Positions 1 to 7,565 are shown, counted from the stretch's first letter. The stretch: DNA of 7,565 bases from Robiginitomaculum sp. (GCA_002732905.1 NVTC01000001.1:134026-141590), one strand, 5' to 3'. The notes: generated from the letters alone by a model not told the origin. Made by a program: numbers and translations.

Positions 1-329
1 CCCGTCTTGGCATCAACCAGTTCAAATGCAGTTCCCATCACGAGATCATAACGCGATGCTACGTCGTCCGCACCGATACCTAAATTCTTGCGGTTGGATT
101 TTGGTGTGATCCGTAAAATATAAGGTGTAGCACGGTTATCGCCCATTCGGTCACGCAGAGCCTGCGCCAATAAAAAGTCAATTTTATCATTGGCCTGCAT
201 TTGCACAGTAATGTTTTTCATACTGACACCGTTGCCGCCAAAAGCGGTTGGTGCGTGCATAGGTTTGAAACCGCAAGCCGTGAAGATAAATGCTGTTGCC
301 AAAATAGTTGCTGTGCGTATCAATTTCAT
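1..329 (-). CDS. lptE: LPS assembly lipoprotein LptE, 3' end cut by window edge
   Basis: LptE is the outer-membrane lipoprotein that plugs the LptD barrel and helps insert lipopolysaccharide into the outer leaflet. I translated this reading frame by hand: ATG at 329-327 opens 109 codons that run off the left edge without a stop. The N-terminus is a short basic, hydrophobic signal peptide ending in a lipobox, with FTAC at residues 16-19 and Cys19 as the lipidation site. It is followed by GFKPM, matching the CGF-P-L/M start typical of mature LptE. Further on, YILRIT (about 72-77) and SRYDLVMGTAFELVDAKTG (about 91-109) match the family pattern in which a strand with RY precedes the YEL-D--TG segment. 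Gly at +2 after the Cys does not suggest inner-membrane retention. The start is supported by AGGAGA five bases upstream. It follows leuS by 31 bases, as is common in Alphaproteobacteria, where holA usually comes next (outside this window). The identity is secure for the part seen. Confidence 0.88.
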   Translation of the reverse strand, partial: MKLIRTATILATAFIFTACGFKPMHAPTAFGGNGVSMKNITVQMQANDKIDFLLAQALRDRMGDNRATPYILRITPKSNRKNLGIGADDVASRYDLVMGTAFELVDAKT

Positions 330-330
330 T

Positions 331-363
331 ACCGTCTCCTATCCATATCCTACCCGTATCCTA
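331..363 (-). repeat. Three tandem 11-base units with Shine-Dalgarno-like cores between leuS and lptE
   Basis: Read on the minus strand, the spacer is TAGGATACGGG, TAGGATATGGA, TAGGAGACGGT (363-353, 352-342, 341-331), followed by A and then the lptE ATG. The units share TAGGA-A-GG. The first TAG is the leuS stop codon. The last unit supplies AGGAGA (340-335), the probable lptE ribosome binding site, with five bases to the ATG. Because the unit length is 11, the three TAG triplets fall in three different frames. The repeat is directly visible. A role in translation initiation or in ending readthrough is inference. Confidence 0.75.
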
Positions 364-2931
364 ATTGGCCACTATATTGATTATCCGGCCCGGGACAACG
401 ATGATTTTTCTGACGGTTTTATCAGACAGAAATTCTACGATACGCGGATGGGCCGTAGCCAGTTTCTCAACCGCGTCTTTGGAGGCAGTTTTTGCCACCG
501 ATATTTCTGCGCGGCGTTTACCGTTGACCTGTATCGGCATAGTGATTTCGTCGACCACCAACATCGCAGGGTCGGCTTCTGGCCAAGGTGCGTCGCAGAC
601 CAAACCTTCGCCGCCGAGATGGGCCCAGCATTCTTCGGCCAGATGCGGCATGAACGGTGCAATGGCCCGCACGAGCATGCTCATGCCTTCGGTTTTTGCG
701 GCGTCATTATCTTTATGTTTTTTCAGGGCGTTGACGGTTTCGTAAATCTGCGCCACCGAAGTGTTGAAGCGAAAATTATTAATACCGTCAGTGATTTTGA
801 CCGAGGCTTTGTGAATAGCCCGGCGTAAATCGAGGGCGGCTCCGGTTATACCGTCCAGTGAACCCGCAGACTGCAAACTGCCTTTAGGGGTTTCGGAAAC
901 CGTATCCCAGACTTTGTTGGTAAAGCGCCAAGCACCAAGCGCGCCTGCGTCCGTCCACTCTACATCCCGCTCCGGCGGGCTGTCGGACAGCATAAACCAG
1001 CGCGCTACATCGGCGCCGTAACCCTCGATAATATCGTGGGGGTCGATGACGTTTTTCTTGGACTTGGACATTTTCTCTATGGCGCCGAGGGTGATGGGGG
1101 CACCCGTTTCAATATGAACGAGCTTGCCGTCTTTTTCGTCTACATCGGCAGGCACGACGAACCCGCCGTCTGCGTCCGTATAGACCGCATGGTTGACCAT
1201 GCCTTGGGTGAACAGGCCTTTGAACGGTTCCCCGCTCGGCAAATCCAATAGGCCGCAATCACGCAATGCACGGGCAAAGAAACGGGCATAAAGCAAATGC
1301 AAAATCGCGTGTTCGACACCGCCGATATATTGGTCGACCGGAAGCCACTGACTTGCAGTTTTGTTATCAAACGGACGGTCATCCGTACTACCACCAGCAA
1401 AGCGGGCGAAATACCAAGAGCTATCAATAAATGTGTCCAGCGTATCCGTTTCGCGGGTCGCAGGTTTAGCGCAGCTTGGGCACTTTACATGTTTCCATGT
1501 TGCGTGGCGGTCGAGGGGATTGCCCGGAATATCAAAGCTGACATCATCTGGAAGCTCTACAGGTAAGTCGGCTACAGGCACTGGCACGGCACCGCAGCTT
1601 TCACAATGAATGATCGGGATTGGGCAACCCCAATAGCGTTGCCGCGATACACCCCAATCGCGCAGTCTATAAGTAACTTGCTTTGTGCCTGCGCCTAATT
1701 TTTCAAGCTCGGCAATAGCCGCAAATATGCCTTCGTCCACACCCATACCGTCAAGGAAACGCGAATGAAATAATTGACCGGGGCCAACATAAGCTTCGTT
1801 TTCGACTTGATATGTGGCCGAATTTTCGCCTTCAGGTAGGACAACTGTGGGCACGGGGAAATTATATTTACGGGCAAAATCCAGATCACGTTGATCGTGT
1901 GCCGGACAGCCAAATATTGCGCCTGTGCCGTAGCTCATAAGCACGAAATTAGCCGCATAAACGGGCAGGGTAATGCTATCATCAAAGGGATGCTTAACCC
2001 GCAGACCCGTATCAACGCCGAGCTTTTCGGCCTTTTCTACAGCCTCAGCCGTACTGCCCATAAGGGTACAGGCTTTGGCCAGTTTTTCGAGCGCGGCATT
2101 ATCCGGCGTCAAGGACTTTATCAACGGATGATCATAGGCAAGGGCTACAAAACTAGCCCCGAACAACGTGTCTGGGCGGGTCGTGTAAACTTCAATGCCG
2201 TCAAAACCTGCTGGAATGTCGCCGTCAAAGTCAAACTTAAACTGTGCACCCTCAGAACGGCCAATCCAGTTCTTTTGCATGGTGCGGACTTTGTCAGGCC
2301 ATTCTGTGAGTGTATCTAACGCAGCATCCAAATCTTCGGCGTAATGGGTGATTTTGAAAAACCACTGGTTTAACTCGCGGGTTTCGACCTCGGCGCCAGA
2401 GCGCCAGCCTTTACCGTCAATCACTTGCTCATTGGCTAGCACGGTCATATCGACCGGATCCCAATTGACCTTAGCGGTTTTTCTATACACTAAGTCGTTT
2501 TCCATGAATTTCAGGAAAATGGCTTGCTGCTGTTTATAATAATCCACATCACAAGTGGCAAATTCGCGGCTCCAGTCCAGTGCAAAACCGAGCCGCTGCA
2601 AAGGCGCGCGCATGGCGTCGATATTGGCGTAAGTCCATTCTTTCGGATGTCCACCGATGGCCATGGCCGCATTCTCGGCTGGCATACCAAAGGCATCCCA
2701 ACCCATAGGGTGCAGGACTTCAAAACCACAAGCCCGTTTATAACGGGCAATCACATCACCCATAGCATAATTACGCACATGGCCCATATGAATACGCCCG
2801 CTCGGATAGGGGAACATTTCTAGGGCGAAATATTTAGGTTTAGAGGAATTGTCATCCGCTTCAAACGAACGTGCCGCGTTCCATGCAGCTTGCCACCGGG
2901 GCTCTACTTCCGCCGCATTATATCTGGACAT
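361..2931 (-). CDS. leuS: Leucyl-tRNA synthetase (class I)
   Basis: This cytoplasmic enzyme charges tRNA-Leu with leucine using ATP and also hydrolyses mischarged tRNA. The 856-residue length is normal for bacterial LeuRS. Class I signatures are intact: HMGH at residues 48-51 (HIGH motif) inside a [11 protein letters not shown] segment, and KMSKS at 620-624. The CP1 editing domain shows TTRPDTLFG (250-258) and [15 protein letters not shown] (335-349), whose Asp346 is the likely counterpart of the editing aspartate. A zinc-type knuckle is complete, with Cys443/Cys446 paired with Cys484/Cys487. WYFARF (506-511) and the [16 protein letters not shown] segment are typical of the catalytic core. 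A C-terminal domain ends in [11 protein letters not shown]. The start [17 protein letters not shown] aligns with alphaproteobacterial LeuRS N-termini, although the upstream GGGAAAG is a weak, close ribosome site. It lies 47 bases after the DUF3576 gene and 31 bases before lptE, probably in one transcript. No key residue is missing. Confidence 0.98.
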   Translation of the reverse strand: MSRYNAAEVEPRWQAAWNAARSFEADDNSSKPKYFALEMFPYPSGRIHMGHVRNYAMGDVIARYKRACGFEVLHPMGWDAFGMPAENAAMAIGGHPKEWTYANIDAMRAPLQRLGFALDWSREFATCDVDYYKQQQAIFLKFMENDLVYRKTAKVNWDPVDMTVLANEQVIDGKGWRSGAEVETRELNQWFFKITHYAEDLDAALDTLTEWPDKVRTMQKNWIGRSEGAQFKFDFDGDIPAGFDGIEVYTTRPDTLFGASFVALAYDHPLIKSLTPDNAALEKLAKACTLMGSTAEAVEKAEKLGVDTGLRVKHPFDDSITLPVYAANFVLMSYGTGAIFGCPAHDQRDLDFARKYNFPVPTVVLPEGENSATYQVENEAYVGPGQLFHSRFLDGMGVDEGIFAAIAELEKLGAGTKQVTYRLRDWGVSRQRYWGCPIPIIHCESCGAVPVPVADLPVELPDDVSFDIPGNPLDRHATWKHVKCPSCAKPATRETDTLDTFIDSSWYFARFAGGSTDDRPFDNKTASQWLPVDQYIGGVEHAILHLLYARFFARALRDCGLLDLPSGEPFKGLFTQGMVNHAVYTDADGGFVVPADVDEKDGKLVHIETGAPITLGAIEKMSKSKKNVIDPHDIIEGYGADVARWFMLSDSPPERDVEWTDAGALGAWRFTNKVWDTVSETPKGSLQSAGSLDGITGAALDLRRAIHKASVKITDGINNFRFNTSVAQIYETVNALKKHKDNDAAKTEGMSMLVRAIAPFMPHLAEECWAHLGGEGLVCDAPWPEADPAMLVVDEITMPIQVNGKRRAEISVAKTASKDAVEKLATAHPRIVEFLSDKTVRKIIVVPGRIINIVAN

Positions 2932-2939
2932 GATCTTTC

Positions 2940-2963
2940 CCGTTTTTTGGCTCGTTTTCTGGC
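2940..2963 (-). repeat. Two tandem 12-base units in the DUF3576-leuS spacer
   Basis: On the minus strand the 47-base spacer holds GCCAGAAAACGA (2963-2952) directly followed by GCCAAAAAACGG (2951-2940), which differ at two positions. The second unit runs into the GGGAAAG that precedes leuS. It is A-rich and shows no stable hairpin. It may be a chance local duplication, and no function can be assigned. Confidence 0.45.
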
Positions 2964-2978
2964 CTATTTAAGTGGAAA

Positions 2979-3476
2979 TTATTCGTCGACAGAGGCGATA
3001 TAGAGTTGACGAGCACGGGTCAGAATTGAGTTTTCAATAGACCGTGCTGTGTCGCCGTCCACGGATGCATCACTCCAGCCGATATCGCTCCGCACTTGCT
3101 TAAAAATCGAAACTTTAAGAGCGTCTGCGCGCAGGTTTGTATCCAGAATATAAACATTAGCCTTGAAACGCTCATTAGGTGCTTGCGGGCTGGCATACCA
3201 GTCCGTGATGATAACACCGCCGAACGGGTCAATTTCAGAGAGCGGCATAAATTCAAGTGTTTCTAGGGAAGCGCGCCACAAAAATTGATTGACGCCCATG
3301 CGCGGTGCAACGCGTTTTACTTTGGTATAGCCTTTTGTACCGGAACTGTTTGAAGAACCGACACCTGGCAATATGCTCGCGGCTTTTTTCACGGTTTGAC
3401 AACCAGACAATCCAACAACAAGGACTGTACCCACAACAATTTTAGTCAAGGCAATTTTGGTCAAAATAGACGACAT
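2979..3476 (-). CDS. DUF3576 family lipoprotein
   Basis: This is a 165-residue predicted lipoprotein of unknown function. The N-terminus has a lysine followed by a hydrophobic stretch (about residues 9-25) and a clean lipobox, LSGC at 23-26, so Cys26 should be lipidated. Gln at +2 gives no inner-membrane retention signal and suggests outer-membrane sorting by Lol. After a Ser/Gly-rich linker (about 38-48) comes a conserved globular part: VNQFLWRASLETLEFMPL, then DPFGGVIITDWYASP, then NERFKANVYIL and a C-terminal LTRARQLYIA. This is the DUF3576 pattern, and it is typically encoded next to leuS in Alphaproteobacteria. The start is supported by GGAGAA eight bases upstream (minus strand 3490-3485). 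It is the first gene after a 169-base gap with a promoter candidate and probably leads the operon with leuS and lptE. Its location and its neighbour lptE suggest an envelope role, but that is inference only. Confidence 0.88.
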   Translation of the reverse strand: MSSILTKIALTKIVVGTVLVVGLSGCQTVKKAASILPGVGSSNSSGTKGYTKVKRVAPRMGVNQFLWRASLETLEFMPLSEIDPFGGVIITDWYASPQAPNERFKANVYILDTNLRADALKVSIFKQVRSDIGWSDASVDGDTARSIENSILTRARQLYIASVDE

Positions 3477-3529
3477 ATGTATTCTCCAATTGGCACGATA
3501 TTAACCATCTATGCCCAAATTCAGCCCGC

Positions 3530-3538
3530 GTTATAACA
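3530..3538 (-). promoter_or_regulatory. Candidate extended -10 promoter for DUF3576-leuS-lptE
   Basis: In the 169-base gap upstream of the DUF3576 gene the minus strand carries TGTTATAAC (3538-3530). This is an extended -10 (TG-N) with a TATAAC hexamer that is one base off consensus. The matching -35 position (3558-3553, CTATCA) is poor. A start near 3523 would give a leader of about 47 bases. The same bases lie in a near-perfect 14-base palindrome, CGTGTTATAACGCG (3540-3527), which could instead be a regulator site. It is placed where the operon needs a promoter, but the sequence evidence is modest. Confidence 0.3.
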
Positions 3539-3645
3539 CGTAAGTTTCACAGTGATAGTCCCTTTGCGACAAAATATACACCCCAACCTATAAATTATCG
3601 TAAGGTGTGAGCCTGTTAAAATAAGATATCCGTACGCAATCAACC

Positions 3646-6333
3646 TTAAAACCGTTCGAGTAGTCTTTCAAGGTATTCACGTTCGGTTTCGCCGCGTTCT
3701 CGTTCACCGGAGCGTCGGCGCAGTTCTTCCAAAAGTTCTCTAGCCCGTTGCTGGTCTGATTTTTCCGGTATGTTTGTATCGCCCTCGCCCATACTATCAC
3801 CGTTCTCGCGGCCAAATGGATCAGCCTTACCGAGGCCGTTTTGGTTGGCGTTTTGGGTACCTTCTTCGCCCAATTCGGCCTTGAGGCGTTCAGCCTCTTG
3901 CTCAAGGAGGCCTTCACCAGCTTTGCGCAGTGCATCTATGGCATCTGATTGTGCACGGCCGGCACTGTAAAATTCGCCGTCTTCGAGAGCTTGTTCGCTC
4001 CGACCCATGGCATCTTTGGCGTCTTCTAGTGCTTGTTTAATATCGCCACTGCCAATACCGCCTTTTTCGCCTTCTCCGTCTTCGCCGCCGTCTTGCGGCT
4101 CTCCAGTTTCGTCTTGTCCAGCCCCACCTTGGCCGTTGGCGGCATCTTCAAGTTTATCCAGCATATCGGCGATTTGACCTTGTTGGTCCGCAAGCGCATT
4201 GCCGGAGGGTGTATTATCTGGGGGTTGGTCGCCGCCTTGATTGTTGTCTGCCTCTTGTTGTTCGTCCCACTGATCAGCCTCAGCCCGACCCGCATCTTGG
4301 GTCTCGTCGCGCAGGCGGCGCTGCTCACCGAGAATATCATTTAAATCCTCAAGCGCTTCTTTTAATTCTTCGCTCATGGATCCGCCGACCCCACTGCCGG
4401 AACCATCACCGCTCTGAGCCAATTGGATTTTCATATTTTCCAACAATTGCGCTAGTTTGGCCAAAGCTTTACGCGCCGCAACCGTATCGCCCATCCGGTT
4501 GGCTTCTTCGATAGCATCCAGCAGTTCTTGAATTTCGTCGGTGTTGAAATCAGCCTCACTGCCGCCGCCTTCGCCGTCTGCTGTTTGTTCTTGAGCATTT
4601 TTGGCCGCTTCCAACATTAAAAATTCCATGTAACGGTCAACGGCTTCATTATAACGGTCAAACAGAGCAGAAACTTCGCGCTGGGGTGCGCGCCTTGCCA
4701 TAGCGTTGTTGAGCGCCCGCGATGCGCGTTGCATGTCTTCCAACGCATTGCCGAGACGGCCAAATTCGGCGCGCATGGCAATGGCCCATAAGTCCTCTGG
4801 GATACCGCCGAGCTCGTCTGCGGCCCTTGCGGTTTGCAAGCGGCGGTAAATATTGCGCAGCCCCATATAGACACTAGGATCATCAAATATGCCGATAGGT
4901 TTATCGGTAATGGCTTCGATCAATAGTGCAGTGCGCTGAACGCCAGCAGGGGCGCGGTTTATAGTCATATCCGGCCTGTCTACGGCAAATAAAGGTTTGT
5001 CTTCAGGCTTGGTTTTTTGCGGCTTGGGATAGGGTGCATAGTCTCCCGTACCGGCGAGCATAAGCTGGCGTTGTTCCGCCACCGCTTTGGCCAAAGGCTC
5101 GACGAATATTTTATCCGGGACAACAAAATCGTACAGGGCGGTAGAGCCAATTTGGCGTTTGCCGTCTATAGCCAACAAGCGACCGCGCACTTTTTTGCCA
5201 GCCCATTTATGTTTGGTCAGATCAATGCCGCCCGGTTCTTTGGTGGCAGAGCGCACGGACGCACCGGGCAGGGTGATGCTGATTTGTTCGGATGCTTCTG
5301 GCTCAGTTTCCAGAGCCAGTGATAAGAGCAGGCTTTCGACCCCGTAATCATCTTCTAGGGAATAGGTGAAAATCAGACGGTCGCGTTTACCTGCGTCTGG
5401 GGCTTCTTCGAACCTGACCAAGGGATGTAAGTCTTTGGCGACATTGAGAGCCCATATTTTCTCAGACTTACCGATACGGTAACTAGCGACTGTACCTTTA
5501 TTTATGATAGCTCTGGCTTCGAAGCTTTGTGGCCCGAGCCGCTTGGCGGTAATACGCCGTGTGCGGTTGCCTTCGCGTAAAATAAGACGCGGCGCGGTTT
5601 TGACACCGGATATACGGGCGACAAATTCCGAACCTTCCGGCGCGTCCATGCTCGTTTGTCCTTTAAAATAGCTTGGTGGGCGCCCCGTATATTGGGGCGG
5701 GTCTATCCAAGCCTCATAATGTGCGGTTTTTGCTGACATGCCGTAAATCCAGCCCGGTGTCAGGCTAGCGCGCAAGCGTTCATAATTGTCGCCAGCTCCG
5801 ACCATAAAAGCCAGCATCAGCAGTATCGGCGTGGCTATGCGCAGGAAATATTTATCCATAGGCGCAAGTGTCGGGCGCAAGGACGATGTTCCGGCGCGCT
5901 GAATTTGCACTTGCGCATGGGCCAGATGGTTCTGCCATGCCGCATTAAAGGGGGCATCATCATTACTATCATTAAGCGCAGGTGTATCGACCAATGTGTC
6001 CAAAGGCCTGTGGGATAAGCCGCTATCCAGTTCAACCCTGCGTCTTGCTTGTGATTGTGTGGGCAGGTGTCGTTGTCGTGCTGACAGTGCGCTTTTGACA
6101 ATACAATAAACCGCAATACTTAAACCGATTAAGCGCCAAGGATCACCGATTCTCTGCCACAATCCAAACGCTGCTGCGGTGGCAAAAAGCAGTATAAATA
6201 ACACGCCAAGCGCCAAAGTAGGCGCATAGGTTTCCCACAATAAATGCCGGTAAGCGCGTTTGGTCAAACGGGTAGCGCGCTTGGTCAAAATATCCTGTGT
6301 GGTGTGCGGATCCATAGTGCCTTTATAAGCCAT
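3646..6333 (-). CDS. DUF4175 / TIGR02302 family membrane protein of unknown function
   Basis: This is a large protein (895 residues from the ATG at 6333), near the family length of roughly 850. It has three hydrophobic segments, at about 35-59, 68-83 and 162-181, followed by a long region expected to lie outside the cytoplasmic membrane. That region has a strand-rich part (about 200-405, including WIDPPQYTGRPPSYF), a helical part (about 460-580), and from about 590 a low-complexity acidic tail rich in Gly, Glu, Asp and Gln broken by short helices. The C-terminus is the conserved TIGR02302 ending: DPFGRENG (838-845), IPEKSDQQRARELLEELRRR (855-874) and a final YLERLLERF. Few transmembrane helices plus a Gln/Gly-rich tail is the published description of this alphaproteobacterial family. 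No catalytic motif is visible. The longest frame starts at a TTG (6345) with no ribosome site. The ATGs at 6333 (GGAAAC before it) and 6315 (AAAGG, four-base gap) are better. It follows the thiolase by about 70 bases. Confidence 0.9.
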   Translation of the reverse strand: MAYKGTMDPHTTQDILTKRATRLTKRAYRHLLWETYAPTLALGVLFILLFATAAAFGLWQRIGDPWRLIGLSIAVYCIVKSALSARQRHLPTQSQARRRVELDSGLSHRPLDTLVDTPALNDSNDDAPFNAAWQNHLAHAQVQIQRAGTSSLRPTLAPMDKYFLRIATPILLMLAFMVGAGDNYERLRASLTPGWIYGMSAKTAHYEAWIDPPQYTGRPPSYFKGQTSMDAPEGSEFVARISGVKTAPRLILREGNRTRRITAKRLGPQSFEARAIINKGTVASYRIGKSEKIWALNVAKDLHPLVRFEEAPDAGKRDRLIFTYSLEDDYGVESLLLSLALETEPEASEQISITLPGASVRSATKEPGGIDLTKHKWAGKKVRGRLLAIDGKRQIGSTALYDFVVPDKIFVEPLAKAVAEQRQLMLAGTGDYAPYPKPQKTKPEDKPLFAVDRPDMTINRAPAGVQRTALLIEAITDKPIGIFDDPSVYMGLRNIYRRLQTARAADELGGIPEDLWAIAMRAEFGRLGNALEDMQRASRALNNAMARRAPQREVSALFDRYNEAVDRYMEFLMLEAAKNAQEQTADGEGGGSEADFNTDEIQELLDAIEEANRMGDTVAARKALAKLAQLLENMKIQLAQSGDGSGSGVGGSMSEELKEALEDLNDILGEQRRLRDETQDAGRAEADQWDEQQEADNNQGGDQPPDNTPSGNALADQQGQIADMLDKLEDAANGQGGAGQDETGEPQDGGEDGEGEKGGIGSGDIKQALEDAKDAMGRSEQALEDGEFYSAGRAQSDAIDALRKAGEGLLEQEAERLKAELGEEGTQNANQNGLGKADPFGRENGDSMGEGDTNIPEKSDQQRARELLEELRRRSGERERGETEREYLERLLERF
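6320..6324 (-). promoter_or_regulatory. Possible ribosome binding site favouring the ATG at 6315 for DUF4175
   Basis: On the minus strand AAAGG (6324-6320) lies four bases before the ATG at 6315-6313. This is the best Shine-Dalgarno match among the three possible starts. The ATG at 6333 has only GGA, three bases away, and the TTG at 6345 has nothing. Starting here gives MDPHTTQDIL and removes ten residues from the CDS listed from 6333. The choice does not change any domain. Confidence 0.35.
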
Positions 6334-6404
6334 GTTTCCAAACAAGGTGCAATAAAATCATTAAAATTTCGCGAGGTTGCGCGCGCCTGGCTTAAGCAAG
6401 TTCC

Positions 6405-7565
6405 CTAAACTCGTTCGACTGCAATCGCTGTGGCTTCGCCGCCGCCGATACACAAGCTTGCTATACCTTTTTTGGCGCCGCGTTTTTCCATAGCTGCAAT
6501 CAGGGTCGCCATGATGCGTGCACCGGATGCCCCGATAGGGTGACCGAGAACACAGGCGCCGCCGTTCACATTGACCTTGTCGTGGTCGAGATCCATGTCG
6601 CGCATAGCAATCATGGGCACAACGGCAAAAGCTTCGTTGATTTCCCACAGATCAACATCACCGCTTTCCCATCCGGCTTTGGCCAAGCATTTTTCCATAG
6701 CTTTGACGGGCGCGGTGGTGAAATATTTTGGTTCGTGAGCATGGGCGGCGTGGGCTTTTATTTCGGCTAGAATTTTAACGCCGCGCTTTTTTGCTTCGGA
6801 TTTGCGCATCAGGACGAGCGCCGCTGCGCCGTCGTTGATTGAACTGGCATTAGCGGCGGTAACTGTGCCGTCTTTGTTAAACACGGGACGCAAGTTCGGG
6901 ATTTTTTCTGGGCGCGCACCTTCAGGGCCTGCATCGGTGGAGACAACAATATCGCCTTTACGGTTAGGGACAGTGACGGGGGTGATTTCGCGGTCGAAAT
7001 CGCCGCTCTCGGCGGCACGTCTTGCCCGCATAACGGACTCGATAGCATAAGCATCTTGGTCTTCGCGGGTAAATTGGTATTCCTGCGCGATCATGTCGGC
7101 GTAAACACCCATAGGCTTGCCTTCATAAGCATCGGTAAGCCCGTCGTGCATCATAGTGTCGATCATCACGCCGTTACCCATGCGGTAGCCTGCGCGTGCC
7201 TTAGGGAGCACATAAGGGGCTGCCGTCATGTTTTCCATGCCGCCTGCCACGATAATATCCGCTGAACCTGCTTTGATGGTGTCGTGGGCCATGATGGCCG
7301 CTTGCATGGCCGATCCGCACATTTTGTTGATGGTGGTGGCTTCGCAAGAAAGCTCTAATCCGGCTTTGAGAGCGGCTTGGCGCGCCGGTGCTTGTCCTTG
7401 TCCGGCAGGTAGAACACAGCCCATAATGATTTGCTCGACGTCTGCGTTTTCAATGCCGCTCTCTGCTAGGGCGGCTTTGACGGCAACAGCGCCCAAATCC
7501 GGCGCAGACACGGTGCTGAACGCACCTTGAAACGCGGCCATAGGTGTACGGGCGAGACCAACAAT
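6405..7565 (-). CDS. Thiolase, acetyl-CoA C-acetyltransferase type, 5' end cut by window edge
   Basis: This enzyme carries out Claisen condensation of two acetyl-CoA to acetoacetyl-CoA, or the reverse thiolysis, in the cytoplasm. The frame stays open to the right edge. Codons upstream of the internal ATG at 7541 read IVGLARTP, the usual thiolase start IVxxARTPxGxFxG, so the real start lies a few codons outside and the ATG at 7541 is internal. Counting from the first visible residue (386 in all, close to the usual 390), the catalytic set is complete: nucleophile Cys83 in INKMCGSAMQ, Asn310 in NEAF, His342 in GHPIGASGAR and Cys372 in CIGGG. NASSINDGAAAL (239-250) is the second thiolase signature. 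The MIDTMMHDGLTDAY segment resembles the PhaA/AtoB biosynthetic type more than FadA. Chain-length preference, and therefore a role in PHB synthesis, butanoate or amino-acid breakdown, cannot be read from sequence alone. I leave out a symbol because phaA, atoB and bktB are not separable here. Confidence 0.93.
   Translation of the reverse strand: MVGLARTPMAAFQGAFSTVSAPDLGAVAVKAALAESGIENADVEQIIMGCVLPAGQGQAPARQAALKAGLELSCEATTINKMCGSAMQAAIMAHDTIKAGSADIIVAGGMENMTAAPYVLPKARAGYRMGNGVMIDTMMHDGLTDAYEGKPMGVYADMIAQEYQFTREDQDAYAIESVMRARRAAESGDFDREITPVTVPNRKGDIVVSTDAGPEGARPEKIPNLRPVFNKDGTVTAANASSINDGAAALVLMRKSEAKKRGVKILAEIKAHAAHAHEPKYFTTAPVKAMEKCLAKAGWESGDVDLWEINEAFAVVPMIAMRDMDLDHDKVNVNGGACVLGHPIGASGARIMATLIAAMEKRGAKKGIASLCIGGGEATAIAVERV

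Noticed and set aside
190..828. Plus-strand 212-codon open frame covering the 3' end of leuS and the start of lptE
   Set aside because: It lies antisense to two well-supported genes and has no recognisable domain. Its Cys/His/Phe-rich composition is typical of reading leuS codons backwards.
3477..3645. Small RNA, riboswitch or leucine attenuator upstream of the DUF3576-leuS operon
   Set aside because: The 169-base gap shows no run of leucine codons in a short leader frame, no strong hairpin with a T-run and no recognisable riboswitch core.
3588..3935. Minus-strand 115-codon frame overlapping the end of the DUF4175 gene
   Set aside because: It overlaps the conserved TIGR02302 C-terminus in another frame, has a Lys/Arg/Asn/Thr-rich shadow composition, and lacks a ribosome site or family resemblance.
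4026..4344. Overlapping open frames on both strands within the Gly/Gln/Glu-rich tail of the DUF4175 gene
   Set aside because: The biased codon content of the low-complexity tail keeps other frames open. The hydrophobic plus-strand frame (4033-4344) is the expected antisense of acidic and Gln codons, not a membrane protein.
4000..4600. Acidic tail of the DUF4175 protein as an RTX-like calcium-binding repeat
   Set aside because: The Gly/Asp/Glu segments have no regular nine-residue GGxGxDxxx period, and the low complexity is already part of the family description.
6361..6404. Possible terminator after the thiolase gene
   Set aside because: The best hairpin is a four-base CGCG stem followed by AAATTTT with no clean T-run. 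This is too weak to call, and readthrough into the DUF4175 gene remains possible.

Overview
This window looks like chromosomal core sequence from an alphaproteobacterium with a moderate GC content of roughly half. That placement rests on three things: a TIGR02302/DUF4175 protein, which is a family described from Alphaproteobacteria; a DUF3576 lipoprotein directly upstream of leuS; and an alphaproteobacterial-type LptE directly downstream of leuS. I cannot fix the genus. A marine Hyphomonadaceae/Maricaulales-like organism would fit, but that is a guess.

All five genes lie on the minus strand, so transcription runs from high to low coordinates. In that order: (1) a thiolase, acetyl-CoA C-acetyltransferase type, lacking only its first few codons at the right edge; (2) a large DUF4175 (TIGR02302) membrane protein of unknown function with an acidic Gly/Gln/Glu-rich tail; (3) a 169-base gap with a candidate promoter; (4) a DUF3576 lipoprotein; (5) leuS, a complete leucyl-tRNA synthetase; (6) the first 109 codons of lptE, the lipoprotein plug of the LPS export machine, cut by the left edge. 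DUF3576, leuS and lptE are separated by only 47 and 31 bases and are probably one operon. DUF4175 follows the thiolase after about 70 bases.

Functionally, central metabolism (thiolase) and translation (LeuRS) are mixed with envelope genes (DUF4175, DUF3576 lipoprotein, LptE). No mobile element, CRISPR array, RNA gene, toxin system or defence system is visible, and I see no sign of an undescribed multi-gene system. The most unusual non-coding item is the leuS-lptE spacer. It consists of three tandem 11-base units that each carry a Shine-Dalgarno-like AGGA and a TAG, so it places stop codons in all three frames just before lptE. A second small tandem duplication sits in the spacer just upstream of leuS.
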